Notes: generated by a model not told the origin, from the sequence alone. 64,000 bases of DNA from Maratus speciosus (GCA_963932465.1 OZ010796.1:75226974-75290973); one strand, 5' to 3'; positions 44,697 to 56,580 are shown, counted from the stretch's first letter. Made by a program: numbers and translations.

Positions 44697-46028
44697 AAAA
44701 ATTCTACGGGGACAGCTTTTTTTTTTTCCTCTCTCCTAAGAAATTAAAAAGAATTCTTGTCAAACTATATGAAGGGGGGCAGGGAATAGAATAAATACTA
44801 TATATCCATTGTTCAAAACTTTTTGGGTAATACTCTCTTCTTACTGGAAATTTTTAAATCTTAACTGTAGGTCCTTAAAAATCTATGACTTGGTGGAAAT
44901 ACATTTACTGTAAAAACATATTTTGACTTACATATAATACATTCAAAATTTTAATGCATATATATTTTTTTCTTACAATATCCAATTTCAGAAATGTAAA
45001 TTCTGCTTTCAAATACATATTCATGTTGTATGAAAATAAAATTTCACAGCAATTGGGATGTGGAAGAACATGCATATAATAAATAACTATGGATCGCTGT
45101 TAAAGAAACAATATATTTACTAGTCACAGCTGTAAAACATTCTTATTTATCACTCTCCCACCCAAACAAAAAAGGAATAATAATCAAAATTATGTCCAAA
45201 ACTCAAAATATTAATGCCAAAAGAATATTTTCTTACGATTTTTTTTTTTTTTTTTTTTTTGTGTGTGAAAAATTTGATTACCGTTTAGATATTTAAACAC
45301 TGCAATTCAAGTTCAGGCATTAGATTATTCAAAATCCCCCCCCCCCCCCCCCAAAAAAAAGAAAGAAAGAAAAATGAATGCACTTTAACTAACTTAGGTT
45401 ATTAATAATAATTGAAATCTGCTGTCTTCTGGAATGCAGATTATATTACTATAGCTTTGCATTGCTAAAAGTATTTATAATTAGTCCTGTTTAAATAATA
45501 ACTTTATAAAGAATGTGGTTTCATTTAATTTTAAATAAAAAATAAACTTTTAACAAAAATGTGTGAAAATCCAGTATTTAATTCTAACAGGATCTATTTT
45601 TAAACATTTTTTATTTTCAGATGTTTAAAAATTTATTCATCGCTAACAAATTTTATTTCCTGAATTCTCCAATTCTGCTATTTTATAAGTAATATTCGAA
45701 TGATTTACATCGAAATTAAATACAAATATCAATCTGAAATATTTCTTTTCGGATAATCATTCAATTAAGATAAAAACTTCTAAAAAGGAGTTTTAAAAAT
45801 ACTACAGAACGACGCCAAATTATCATCGCAAGCAAAATAATTAAACGTTCAGTTATATTGTTTACTTTTCGCTGATCGGTTCTACCAAATGCGAAATAAT
45901 CTAACAGAAATAAAAACAACGCGCCAAAGTGTGATAAACAGCCTGTTATTGCACACCTGCTTTGACTGCAATTACCCAAGATTCCCCTGTCTAACTCGAT
46001 CCCTGGCAGCCTATGTTAAAAAGCCTGC
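44697..46028. other. AT-rich sequence, homopolymers, no gene
   Basis: There are long T- and C-runs near 45240-45350. Open frames on both strands at 45761-46086 lack recognisable content and overlap the repeat at 46029. Confidence 0.5.
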
Positions 46029-46058
46029 GTGCTTCATCCATTTAATAATACATCCATG
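46029..46058. repeat. 30-bp sequence shared with 41288-41317 (inverted)
   Basis: GTGCTTCATCCATTTAATAA plus TACATCCATG is identical to the complement of 41288-41317. The flanks are not alike beyond a few bases. Confidence 0.85.
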
Positions 46059-46199
46059 GGTCAAGTTTGCTTGGAAGATGCCATAGGAGAAATTTCTCCT
46101 TCTATAGCTTCCTGGACTGACCTATTGGCCTTGGAAAATGTTAGTGATTCTCCTATTTGCAGTCTTCTATTATAGATGAATCTTTTTATATATTTGTAA

Positions 46200-46400
46200 A
46201 TTTTAATGCATTTGGTTCAGTTTTCCTTTTGGATTTTCCGGCTGCGAGACATTTTTATGCAAATTCGATATACATATATACATTTTTGTATGTAAAGACA
46301 AAAAAAATCTTCATTTGGCGCCCTCTACGCTTTCTGTTCTGGCGCCCGGGGTACAGAAGGTTGGGGGGGGGGGCACGTGCCCCCCTGACGCTACGCCTAT
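46200..46400. mobile_element. Fragment of hAT-like family plus a second terminus
   Basis: CTTCATTTGGCGCCCTCTAC and TTCTGGCGCCCGGGG match the right part of 36050-36790. The block ends TGACGCTACGCCTATGG, the inverted form of the terminus at 31105. Confidence 0.6.
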
Positions 46401-46830
46401 GGTCCTCCTGATGCAAAGCTATAAATAAAAAATTATTAATTATAATTTTCGTATAAATATTAATTTTTTACTTTTAAAATATGGAATATGTTTGGTTTTT
46501 TTTTTTTTTTTTTTTTAAGTTTAAATTTACATACACGTGTATATAGAACAAGAAAATATAAGTCATGTGTAATTTAAAAATAAGTTACAAAATGCCAGGA
46601 TATTATTTCGGGGAAAGGGGGGGGGGGGACTAATCCTCTAAGCTTCTGTCCTCCTGATGCAAAGCTATAAATCAAAAATTAATTATACTTTTCGTATAAA
46701 TATTAATTTTTTACTTTTAAAATATGGAATATGTTTGATTTTTTTTTAAGTTTAAATTTACATACACCTGTATATAGAAAAGGAAAATATAGGTAATGTG
46801 TAATTTAAAAATAAGTTACAAAATAATAAG
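46401..46830. repeat. Two tandem copies of the poly-G-associated unit
   Basis: Both copies carry TCCTCCTGATGCAAAGCTAT, CGTATAAATATTAATTTTTT and TTTAAATTTACATACAC. The first ends ATGCCAGGATATTATTTCGG followed by a G-run, as at 30845-31100. Confidence 0.85.
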
Positions 46831-47195
46831 TCTAAAGTAGTTAAATTGATTACTTTTTTAAAAGAAAGTCAGTTTTATCAATTTTTTGCAGGGAAAAAAA
46901 GGATATTTTTAAAAATACCATATCACTGTTTTCCGTGATTAAAATTCCTTACATGTCGCAAAGAAAATTTAATATGATTGCAACTTAATACTTGAAATAA
47001 TCTCAGTTAGGAAGAAGTGTCTACCACTGCTCAATTATCAGGATTTGTAACCTTGAGAAGTAATCGCGGGATTCTTGTTTCTTGCCAACCAATGGGAGAA
47101 TGGAACCTTTCACCCTTGAGTCTCTTCCTCGGAGACTGGTAAGATTGATGGATTCGCCCCGCCCTGCGTTACACTGCCTTTTATTATATAGAGAT
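46831..47195. other. No gene seen
   Basis: AT-rich sequence leading into the minisatellite; no element end is recognised. Confidence 0.5.
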
Positions 47196-47665
47196 AGCGG
47201 TAAAAATCTAAAAATTCGGAGCGAAAAATTTGTAAAAATCTAAAAATCTGGAGCAAAAAATTTATAAAAATGTAAAAATTTGGAGTGAAACATTTGTAAA
47301 AATCTAAAAATCCAGAGCAAAAAACTTCTAAAAATCTAAAAATCTGGAACAAAAAATTTGTAAAAATCTAAAAATCCAGAGCAAAAAATTTTGAAAAATC
47401 TGGAGCAAAATTTTGTAAAAATCTGAAAATTTAGAGTGAAACATTTGTAAAAATCCTAAAATCTAGAGCAAAAAATTTTTAAAAAAGTAATAATTTAGAG
47501 TGAAACATTTGTAAAAATCTAAAAATACAGAGTGAAAATTTTTTTAAAAATCTAAAAATCCAGAGCAAAAAATTTATAAAAGTCTAAAAATACAGAGCGA
47601 AAAATTTGTAAAAATTAAAAATCTGGAGCAAAAAATTTGTATAAATCAAAATATCCAGAGGTAAA
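47196..47665. repeat. AT-rich minisatellite, about 30- to 32-bp units
   Basis: About fifteen copies of TAAAAATCTAAAAATCTGGA followed by GCAAAAAATTTG, with substitutions and small indels. An 80-codon minus frame here just translates it. Confidence 0.9.
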
Positions 47666-48657
47666 AGGATAAAAATTTGTAAATTGCTTCAAGTTTATGT
47701 GTGGCATGTTTACTTTTAGGCCAATGTCAGACGGGCGTCTTTTTGCCTGCTTTTTTGCTTACGTATTATGCATTCACAATGGAAGAAAGAAATTCTCCTT
47801 GGAACTGTGCAGTGCAGGGAGTTAGTTGTCTGTTGAAAAGCATTCTCAGTTGGCACCAGAGGCGGATTACCCATTAGGCTGAATAGGCTGAAGTCTAGGG
47901 GTCCCTGCGCTAACATTTTTTTTTTTCGAGTTTTTACACATTGAGCTAACATTTAATGCAAAAGAGAAATGATGTGCAGTAATCTTTGTTTCACTCATTT
48001 ATTGAATCTTGAAAATATTAATTATTAATTGTAGTGCAAACGCTACTCCACTTTTAATTTCTTCTCTAGTCATAAAAAGAAAGTGTCAAATTCTTGAAAT
48101 TTTTCGGCTTTCAGTTTGGGAAAGATTTACCAAAGGGGACTAGTAGCCACGTTGGCTTAGGCAAGATTTTGACAGCACGTCTATGAATGATATCTTTTAA
48201 AGAAGCTTTTAAATTGTAATCAAGCATTTGTCTAATCGTAACTCCTTACATTTTAGCACCATGGTCAGACACACGATCTCACCCAAACCCCTCCCACCTT
48301 TAAAGCTAGACCGAAACTTGCATCTTTTGGGATACCCTAAATAAAATATGATTTGATTGTATTTGAAAGAAAATATGTATGTTAAAATTGCGTGAGTGCT
48401 GAAAATTAATGCATAAAACATCAAGAAGTTTGACAGCTGACGATAGAAACATACTTCCAACTGCAAAAAGTATAACTGCAGGCTTTAGATATGGCATTTG
48501 TTTTAGATGCGCCAGTATACATATTAAAATACGAAATTTTATATTTTATATGGTCCCTGCAGGGGTAGTTCTGGTCCTAGATGATATTTCAGGACATACA
48601 TTTTTCGATATTTCAGGACAGTTTCAAGACATAGTTACCCAGCATACTACTTTTTTT
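47666..48657. other. Mixed sequence with a hAT-like left end
   Basis: CAGAGGCGGATTACCCATTAGG at about 47866 looks like a transposon terminus without a partner. Plus-strand 48409-48600 is open (reading LTADDRNILPTAKSITAGFR), but has no supporting splice sites or homology. Confidence 0.3.
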
Positions 48658-50215
48658 TCATCGACCGTTTGCAGAAATTCGTGATTTTTTTCCGCGATCT
48701 TTTGCAGAAATTTGCGAACTTTTTCTGGGATCGTTTGCGAAATTCCTGATTTTTTTCCGCGATTGTTTGCAAAAATTCGTGTTTTTCCCGCGATTGTTTT
48801 CCGCAATCGATTTCCGGAATTTGTGATTTTTCTGAGACTGTTTGCCGAAATTCCCGATTTTTTTCCGCGATTGTTTGCAAAAATTCGTGTTTTTCCGCGA
48901 TTGTTTTCCGCAATCGATTTCCGGAATTTGTGATTTTTCTGAGACTGTTTGCCGAAATTCACGATTTTTTTTCGCGGTCGTGTGCCGAAATTTACGTTTC
49001 TTTTCCGCGATCGTTTGCCGAAATTAGCGATTTTTCTCCGCGATCATCCGCTGAAATTCGCGATTTTTTTCTGCGATCGTTTGCCGAAATTCGAGTTTTT
49101 ATTCTTCGATCGTTTGCAGAAATTCACAATTTTTCTCCGTGATCGTATGCTGAAATTCATGATTTTTTCCGCGATCGTGTGTCGAAATTCGCGTTTCTTT
49201 TCCGCGATTGTTTGCCGAAATTCGCGATTTTTCTCCATGATCGTTTACCGAAATTCGAGTTTTTTCTGCGATCGTTTGCCGAGATTAGCTTTTCTTTTTC
49301 GCGATTGTTTGCCGAAATTCCAGTTTTTATTCTTTGACCATTTGCTGAAATTCTAGATAGCATTCCGCAATAGATTGCTGAAATTCGCGATTTTTCTCTG
49401 CGACCATGTGCTGAAATTCGCGATTTTTCTCTGCGACCATGTGCTGAAATTCGAGATTTTTTTCGCGATCGTTTGCCTAAATTCGCGTTTTTTCCGCGAT
49501 CATTTGCTGAAATTCGCGTTTTTTCTTTGATCGTTTGCCGAAATTCGCAATTTTTTCCGTGATCTATTGTCGAAATTCGCGATTTGTCCCCGCGATCGTT
49601 TGCTGAAAATCGCGATTTTTTTCCCTCGATCGCTTGAGGAAATTCGCGATTTTCTTTAACAATCGTTTCACGAAATTCGTGATTAATTTCTGCACTTGTT
49701 CGGCGAAATTTGCTATTTTTTACCTGACTTTTTGACTAAATCGCGATGTTTTTTCCGCAATCGTTCTGCGTAGTTCGCGATTAATTTCTGCAATTGTTTG
49801 ACGAAATTCGCAATTTTTTTCCCGTGACTGATTGATAAATATCGCGCCTTTTTTTACACGATCTCTTGACAAAATTTGCGAGTTTTTCCGCAGTTCTTTG
49901 ACAAAAGTCACGATTTTTTGATCGAATGGTTGGCCGGAATTGGCGATTTTATTCATGGATAGCTTGACGAAATTCTGTGTCGGTTATGTGGCGCAAATCA
50001 ACGCAATGTTTTTTTCGACTCCGTGGAAATCGCTGAACAACCGATTACCGAAATTCGCGATGACTTTCCTTCCTGTCCGGCTGACAAATTCCCGTTTTTT
50101 GTTTTCCTGTGGCCACTTGACGAAATTTATTTTTTTTTGCCATCAGATGACAAAATGTTTCACGATTTTCTGGCTGATATTTTTTTCTCTCCTATGCACT
50201 TATTAATCACAAAAT
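48658..50215. repeat. CpG-dense minisatellite, third locus, about 33-bp units
   Basis: More than forty diverged copies of a unit reading GAAATTCGCGATTTTTTCCG then CGATCGTTTGCC. A 120-bp segment (about 48740-48850) is repeated almost exactly at 48850-48960, so recent duplication is superimposed on an old array. All open frames here are array translations. Confidence 0.9.
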
Positions 50216-50321
50216 ACTGATTTGGGAGAATTTTGAAAAAATAAATGATTCGCGGGATTCAGCAGGAATGTATATCATGGAAGACGGTAGTATTTCAAGT
50301 GACGCAGCCTTAAGCCTAAAA

Positions 50322-50358
50322 TCGTATCGTTAAAATCGTATCGTATCGTATCGTATCA
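50322..50358. repeat. (ATCGT)n microsatellite
   Basis: About seven pentamer copies with one interruption. Confidence 0.8.
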
Positions 50359-50965
50359 TAGAATTCGTAGATGGCGGAACTCATATATACAGCTAACTCG
50401 ACATCAAAGAAAACGCGAAAAGCCGCCTTTTAATAACTCAGCAGATATATGTCTTATTGTTCTGAATTTTCTAGAACAGTCTTATATCTGCAGTCTAATC
50501 GTATACTGAAATTTTTGCATTTCTACGTGCAGTATATTTTGAGATCTAAATAGCCATTTTTAAAGTTAAAACGTTGGTATAATATCGAGGAAGTTCCTAA
50601 TTTGAAAATCTCGAAAACGGTTCTAACGATTATTTTTAAATTGATACATAATATAACTGTGATTAAGGCGAGGTGAATAACACTTTTCCTTTTTCTGGGA
50701 AAACTCTCGTTCGTTAAATAATTCGATTTCTTTTTCTCTCGAAAATGACATGGGCGATTTTTTAAAAATCAAATAAATATGTTTCAGATGAACCAAATAA
50801 CAATTTACTTGTTTCCAGCAAGACTCTTGTTCGTTTTATAATGCGCATGAAAAATCGGACTATATTTCTTCGCCATTCTATGGAAATTTCACCGAAAATG
50901 CATGACATTGTATTCATACACATGCTTTCTTTTTAACCACTTTTGGGTAGAAGAATTTTGTCTTC

Positions 50966-51045
50966 CCACTGGCTGAGTGGCTAAGGGCCATCGTTTACTG
51001 ACCTTAAGATAGGCAGTTCGATACTCCCTGATACGTGTTTTCACA
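50966..51045 (+). mobile_element. tRNA-like SINE head, degenerate
   Basis: TGGCTGAGTGGCTAAGG is a good A box of the serine/leucine type. GCAGTTCGATACTCC, about 45 bp on, is a B box with a one-base insertion. A T-run follows. It is too decayed for a functional tRNA, so a SINE remnant is likeliest. Confidence 0.45.
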
Positions 51046-51059
51046 TGTGAATGTTTTTT

Positions 51060-52009
51060 TTTTTTTAAAAGTCTGCTAGTTGACCATTATTCTCAGTTCC
51101 TTTGTACTTTTTTTAATTGCTATTAAGTTAAATAAAATTACAATTATAATGACGCCAATTTGATGATGATTATTTCTTGGCAATTTTTCAACAATAAAAA
51201 TATTACCATAAATTTTATAAATATATTTAATTTCAATCACTTTACAAAAAATATACATTAATAATTATTATTTGAATATAAATCACACGATCAGAAACGT
51301 AAAAAAAATAATTCATTTCAGCTCTTCTTTTTATAATATCATTTTTTATTATTATGACGGTCAATCAATATATAATCACTGACATCTATAATATTATTAT
51401 TATTATAATTATTATTTTCCTTGCATAAAAGCTATTGTGATGTAATAATTCTTTTATAATAAATAATTTAGTTGAAATGTTTTATTTATAAATATCAATG
51501 AAGTTTGATAACCCCGAGACAATTCTTTTTATTTAACTTTGCAATATTTACAGTTTACATAATAAGCATATCAGAATTCTGGTGTCGCCATCTTTTGACG
51601 CAATTGCGTAGTATTATAGAGAAATGTTTGATAAAAACGTTGAATTAGACAGTTTTTAAATCGAAGAATTATTTTAAGAGATATTTAATGTTAAATCTGG
51701 ATAAAATTGTCTCATTAAAAAAGTCTCATAGGAAAAAAAAATATACATGGGAATTTAATCATTTTCATTCAATTTAATCATTCAATAGAAACTCGAAGTT
51801 TGCAGAGTGCATTTATTATTCTTAACTTGCCTAATTTTTTGACGGTTTATTTCAATTTTAAATTAAAATTTTCAGAATTTCCAGAGATATTTTTTACATA
51901 TTTTAGAAAAGGTTATTTTAAATTGTTGCCAAATGTTAAAACAGCGCAAAGAATAATATATCCTTTAGATTAAAAATTTATTCACACGTGAGTGACTATT
52001 ATAAACAGA
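51060..52009. other. AT-rich sequence, nothing recognised
   Basis: Low-complexity AT-rich DNA with short ATT microsatellites; no element ends or coding character. Confidence 0.55.
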
Positions 52010-52310
52010 AAAAAATCCTTCTAAATTAGAATTAAATGATAGCGTGTTAAAAGCAGGAAAATATTAAACATTACGTCATAAAAATTGTTTTTACAGATGC
52101 TTACTTAAAATGAAAGAAAATTATAAAATAATCAATTATTTTCAAATTAGAATTAAATGATTACGCATTAAAAGAAGGAAAACATTGAAAATTACGTCAT
52201 AAAAATTATATTTACACGTGAATATTAAAAGAAAAAGAAAATGTTTAACTAATAAATTCATTGATATGTGTTAAAAGTCGTAAATGGAGGAAATTACGTC
52301 ATATTGGCCA
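52010..52310. repeat. Tandem units of 100-120 bp with TTACGTCA
   Basis: TTACGTCA occurs at 52071, 52192 and 52294, each in a similar context (AATTAGAATTAAATGAT, GTGTTAAAAG, then TTACGTCATAAAAATT). A weaker fourth copy is near 52528. Confidence 0.6.
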
Positions 52311-52782
52311 AAGTGGCCAAAACAGTTTACAAAACACATTGCAAAACATATTGCAAAACAGTGTAAATTAAAAAATATATTTATATGAGAGATTTATTTC
52401 AAATTTCGAGATGATATTTTTAACTATAGTTGCTAATTTTAAGGTAGCGCAAATAATAATATTATCTTTCTAATAATAAAAATATTTTCAGTTGAATGTT
52501 ACAAAGAGAAAGGAAAGTTTGGTGAAAATTATGTCAGATTTAAAACGTTACATTTAAAATCTCTTATTTAAAATCATTTTCTTATAGCGTTGTTAAAAAA
52601 TACCATAAAGCAAAGACTCTGTTGACTTAGTTCCTTTTATATTTGGTAATTTTCAAATGTTTAACTAATCTTATTTAATCAAGCAGGGAAACAGCAACTA
52701 ACATCAGCTGATTCGGTTTTGAAATCCCTCAGTAAAAGGGAAACCCGTTTACAGTGAGATCGCCATTGATTTTTTAATTATA

Positions 52783-53268
52783 CAGAGCAGCCTCGATTAT
52801 CCGAGCTAATTGGGACTGTTAGTAAATCGGAATCGGAAATCTCGGTTAATAGAAACTGTGTGTAAAAACTCGCCGTGCTTGCGAATTTAACATCTCTTTA
52901 AAAAAAATATATAGATCGTTTTTTAAATAATAAAAGTAAATATATGTAAAGTTCTGTTTCACAGCTTAACAAATTTAAAAAGAAAATCAACTACCAGTAG
53001 TAAATTTTAAAATGCAAATTGAAAAATTTACGAAAGTTCACACAGCCACTGGAAACAAAGCATTGTTCGCTATTGACTTCTCAGGGTCCAATGTTTCTTT
53101 GGAGTTGAGTGCTTTTGGGGGCTGAAGGGCCTGTATAGCACGGACAGTGAGCTAAAGAGTGTGGTTATTTTTAAGGCTCATTCAAAAGGGAAAAAAAATC
53201 AGACTTTGTTATCGGCTCGGTTCCAGAAACCTCGATTAATCGAAGCTCGGTTAATCCAGGTTCTACTA
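52783..53268. mobile_element. Pogo/Tigger-like MITE
   Basis: The left end CAGAGCAGCCTCGATTATCC (then GAGCTAATTGGG) is mirrored at the right by CCTCGATTAATCGAAGCTCG and GGTTAATCCAGGTTCTACTA. The left flank is TA. The arms are about 45 bp with several mismatches. Confidence 0.7.
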
Positions 53269-53554
53269 TAATTCAATCTTCCGTAATCTTTTTAAAGCAG
53301 ATCAAATTAATGGACTTTAGCACAAAGTCACATAGCTGATAACTGCCATGCTTGTTGGCCACCTTTTTTTCAAAAAGTTTGCTTCACCTTATTCAATTAA
53401 TGAGATATCTCCGATAAAATAAGTCACATTTTCCCGTTCTAAAATACTGGTATCCAAAAATCGTAGCATGTAACTGACACTACAAGTACTCATGGAACTA
53501 GACTATTTTAAGTCTGATTTTTATTATAGACTATATAAAATTATTAAAAATATA

Positions 53555-56043
53555 TATTATGATAGGAACTAGCGGGCTTCGTCCGCTATTTACGTTACGG
53601 ATATAAAAATCATGTTTTTTTTGGGGAAAAAGAAATAAAAACCTATTTGACGATAGGTTTATAAAGACACATTTTGTATTTGTTATATTTCCGGGGATGA
53701 GGAGGGGGGGGGTATTTTGATTAAATATCGCAATTAGTCTACATGGCAGATATAATTATGATAGACACTAGCGGGCTTCGCCCCTCTATGGCGCCTTATG
53801 GGTCCAGCTTCCATAACTCAGAAACTACCTTTTGGACATCAATGCAACAGATTCCAAACGTTATAATTAACTTAATAATCACCCTATATAGCATTAAAGT
53901 AAATTTATGAGTACTGCATACTATTTTTTTATCGTAATTTCTGAAGAGAAAAAATTATTTCTGTTCCATTCTTAGGTACTGGTCTGAAAAATTTTGAAAA
54001 AGGGGGGAAGGAGGGGACATGAGACTGCTGTTTGTCAAACAACACAACGGGCTCTGGCTTATTCAACTTGGTTTTTGATGACTTCAATTGGAAGGTGGTT
54101 TGTTTAAAAGAGTGCGTTCCCTGCCCCATGAAAATTGGAACTATTGGTGCTACATCTATGTAAGGATTTAATAATTATAAATTAACATTTTGGATTTATT
54201 AATTTAAGGATAAAGTGTTTTTAAAGGAATATCAAATGAAACCCTCTGCACGATCTGCGATTATACTTACCCAGTTGTTTTTATATACAAACTGCTATAA
54301 GGAAAATTGTAATAAAATAGTAAAAATTCAATCTGCATTAAATTCCATAAGTATCTTTTTTTTAATCATTTTATCACTAACCTCAGAAAAGTAATGATAT
54401 CAATGCAAAAACCCTTGACGGGTTAAAAGTTTCTGACGCAGCACTTTATCTTATGCTCTAAGAATTTTAAATATGGAATTTAAAAATACTGATATCAAAT
54501 TTTGAGTGACGTTATGCCATTTCTTAAAAAATATATTTGTATTTATTTCACCATTTTATTTTTGTTTTATTTATAATCGCATGTGCAAAAGTTATGTTCA
54601 ACATGAAAAGCTGCATGAAATTTTATTCGCTGTTGCTTTATCATTTACATCTCTCATAAAATCAAAATATGTGTTTTAAAAGATATGATATAAAATTTAA
54701 GTGACGCCTTGATGTGACTTTAAAAGGTTTGTTTTTTAAAATTCAATTTAAATTATTTTTGACTTGGTTAAAATATTTTTTTACATCTACACAATACTTT
54801 TAATTTTCCAATTCACTGTTAAATATATCACTTTCATTGAATCTATACTATGCATTGAAATGTATTTATTTCAATAAATTGATTTATCTTTTGTGTCACG
54901 CTATTCAAAATTGTGAGTAAGATTTATGTAAATGGTTTCTTTGCGTCATTGTGTCCAAACTACATGAAATGTATGAAAAAGGATAGTTTGCTGATTGCAT
55001 AAAAATTGAAGCGTGATATTAAACTTGCTTCCCAATTTTCCTTTGACTCACATGACGACGGTGTTTTTCTGATCTAGATTTATGATCGTGACGAAACGAC
55101 TTGGGCCCATAATCATGATAAGTCGGGTCCCCACATAGTTCTATTCTTCACTTTCTATTAAAAAATATATTAATGCTGAGGTATAAATTTCTTGCACAAG
55201 AACTGAATTAATTTAGTGGGAAGGATATTTTTATTGTGAGAGCGCGTAAAAGTGACCGATATGTCCAAGCAGCATAAAGGGGCTCAATCCCCCTTCCGTC
55301 AAAATAAGTGGAAAAGGTCATCCCCGTTGTCTATAAAAGGTAAAGTTTGACAGAGTCAAAAGTTTTACGCAATAGACTTAAAACTTCTTTTCAAAATGAA
55401 AAATAAAGACACCTATTGATTTCCTTTGATTAAATTATATATTCTTCAAAGTATTTTTCTCAGATTCAAAGGCACCTGCTTGTCTTGCGACTAGCGAGCT
55501 GGTTACCCAACCAGCTTGTTTCGAACCCACCCAGGTATGGATGTGTGTAGTGGGACAGATTCCATTTTAAACTGAAGTCCCAGTCTGTTTAGCTCACGTG
55601 TGCAAGATATGACCGTAGAATCCCTAACCAATAAAACCAGTCCCAGATTCTCTGAGGATTACTTTCATAATTATACTTAAAACTGCATATTGAACCGAAC
55701 CTCCTGCATTATAAAAAATAATAATCTTTAAAATCTTTAATTTTCACAATTACGTGTAGTAAACCTTTTTCGTTTTGTCGCTTGGGCTGAATAAATCTCT
55801 GATAAAATCTCGTTCATAACAAGAGGCTTGTGCAAAGGACATTTTGTTCCAGGAATTTGTTCAAGGAATGACTGATTTAAGCTAATTATCACAAAATGAA
55901 AAATCTCACCCTCAGGTGGATTCGGATCTGTGTATGTGTATCCTTATCCAAATTTGTAGACTTCTACGTGCAATATATTTCCCTAACCATCGCCAACAAA
56001 CAAACAAACACACGGACAAGAAACCTTTTTTATTAATATAGAT
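53555..56043. mobile_element. Two ACTAGCGGGCTTCG element starts and a shared-style 3' end
   Basis: ATGATAGGAACTAGCGGGCT (53560) and ATGATAGACACTAGCGGGCT (53758) look like two copies of one 5' terminus. A 3'-type end, ACACACGGACAAGAAACC then TTTTTTATTAATATAGAT, closes at 56043 after a CAAA repeat. Similar pairs bound interspersed repeats in many invertebrate genomes. I cannot assign the class, and the 2.3-kb span may include several insertions. I see no gene in it. Confidence 0.4.
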
Positions 56044-56312
56044 ATTTTAATATTAAAAAAAATGAAAGTAATTTTCCTTAATGCTGTTCTTAACTGCTTT
56101 GCTCAACAAACACAAAACGTTTTTACACATTTACAAATTCATTTTTTAAAAGAAAGATATAAAATTCGAAAGCCTGGCCATGGAAGCGATTAGGTATTGA
56201 ACTGTTTTTTTTCATTTTTTGATCAGTCAATTACCTATTGAGTTATAAGCGCTTTGGATCACGTGAAAAACACGTTTTTCGCCCGCTCTTGAGTGCTTTT
56301 TCTTCCTTCGCG

Positions 56313-56500
56313 CGGAAATTTGGTTCAAAATGCCTACTTTGACACTTTTTTCTGAAAGATCTATTGTGTTTGCAAAAAAATGGGAAAAACAGCTCAATGA
56401 CAAAGTTTCTGAACAACACCACCAGCTAGTTTCATGCATTTTCGAACAAAAATAAATTAAAACTTATGTCAGAAAGTTGCCCTTTTGGATTTGAGAACAG
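56313..56500. repeat. Dispersed repeat with GAAATTTGGTTCAAAATGC, copy 3
   Basis: It is homologous to 7253-7430 (also GAACAAAAATAAATT and CCTTTTGGATTTG) and to 24352-24480. Confidence 0.6.
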
Positions 56501-56580
56501 CTTTAATGTGTGTTTATTATATTTTATAAATAATAATACAGCATTATCATCACTATGAACATAACAAGCATTTTAGACTA

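Noticed and set aside
45761..46086. Possible small gene on either strand
   Set aside because: Frames on both strands overlap, and part of the sequence is a repeated 30-mer.
48209..48684. Open frames of 85-91 codons on both strands
   Set aside because: Overlapping frames on both strands, no splice sites, no recognisable domain.
48624..49363. Frames up to 135 codons in the 48.7-50.2 kb array
   Set aside because: They translate the CpG-dense minisatellite. Both strands are equally open.
55480..55560. tRNA gene around TTGTTTCGAACCC
   Set aside because: A B-box-like motif is present and GCTGGTTACCCAACCAGC could be an arm, but the loop is not seven bases and no A box or acceptor stem fits. At most it is a decayed SINE.
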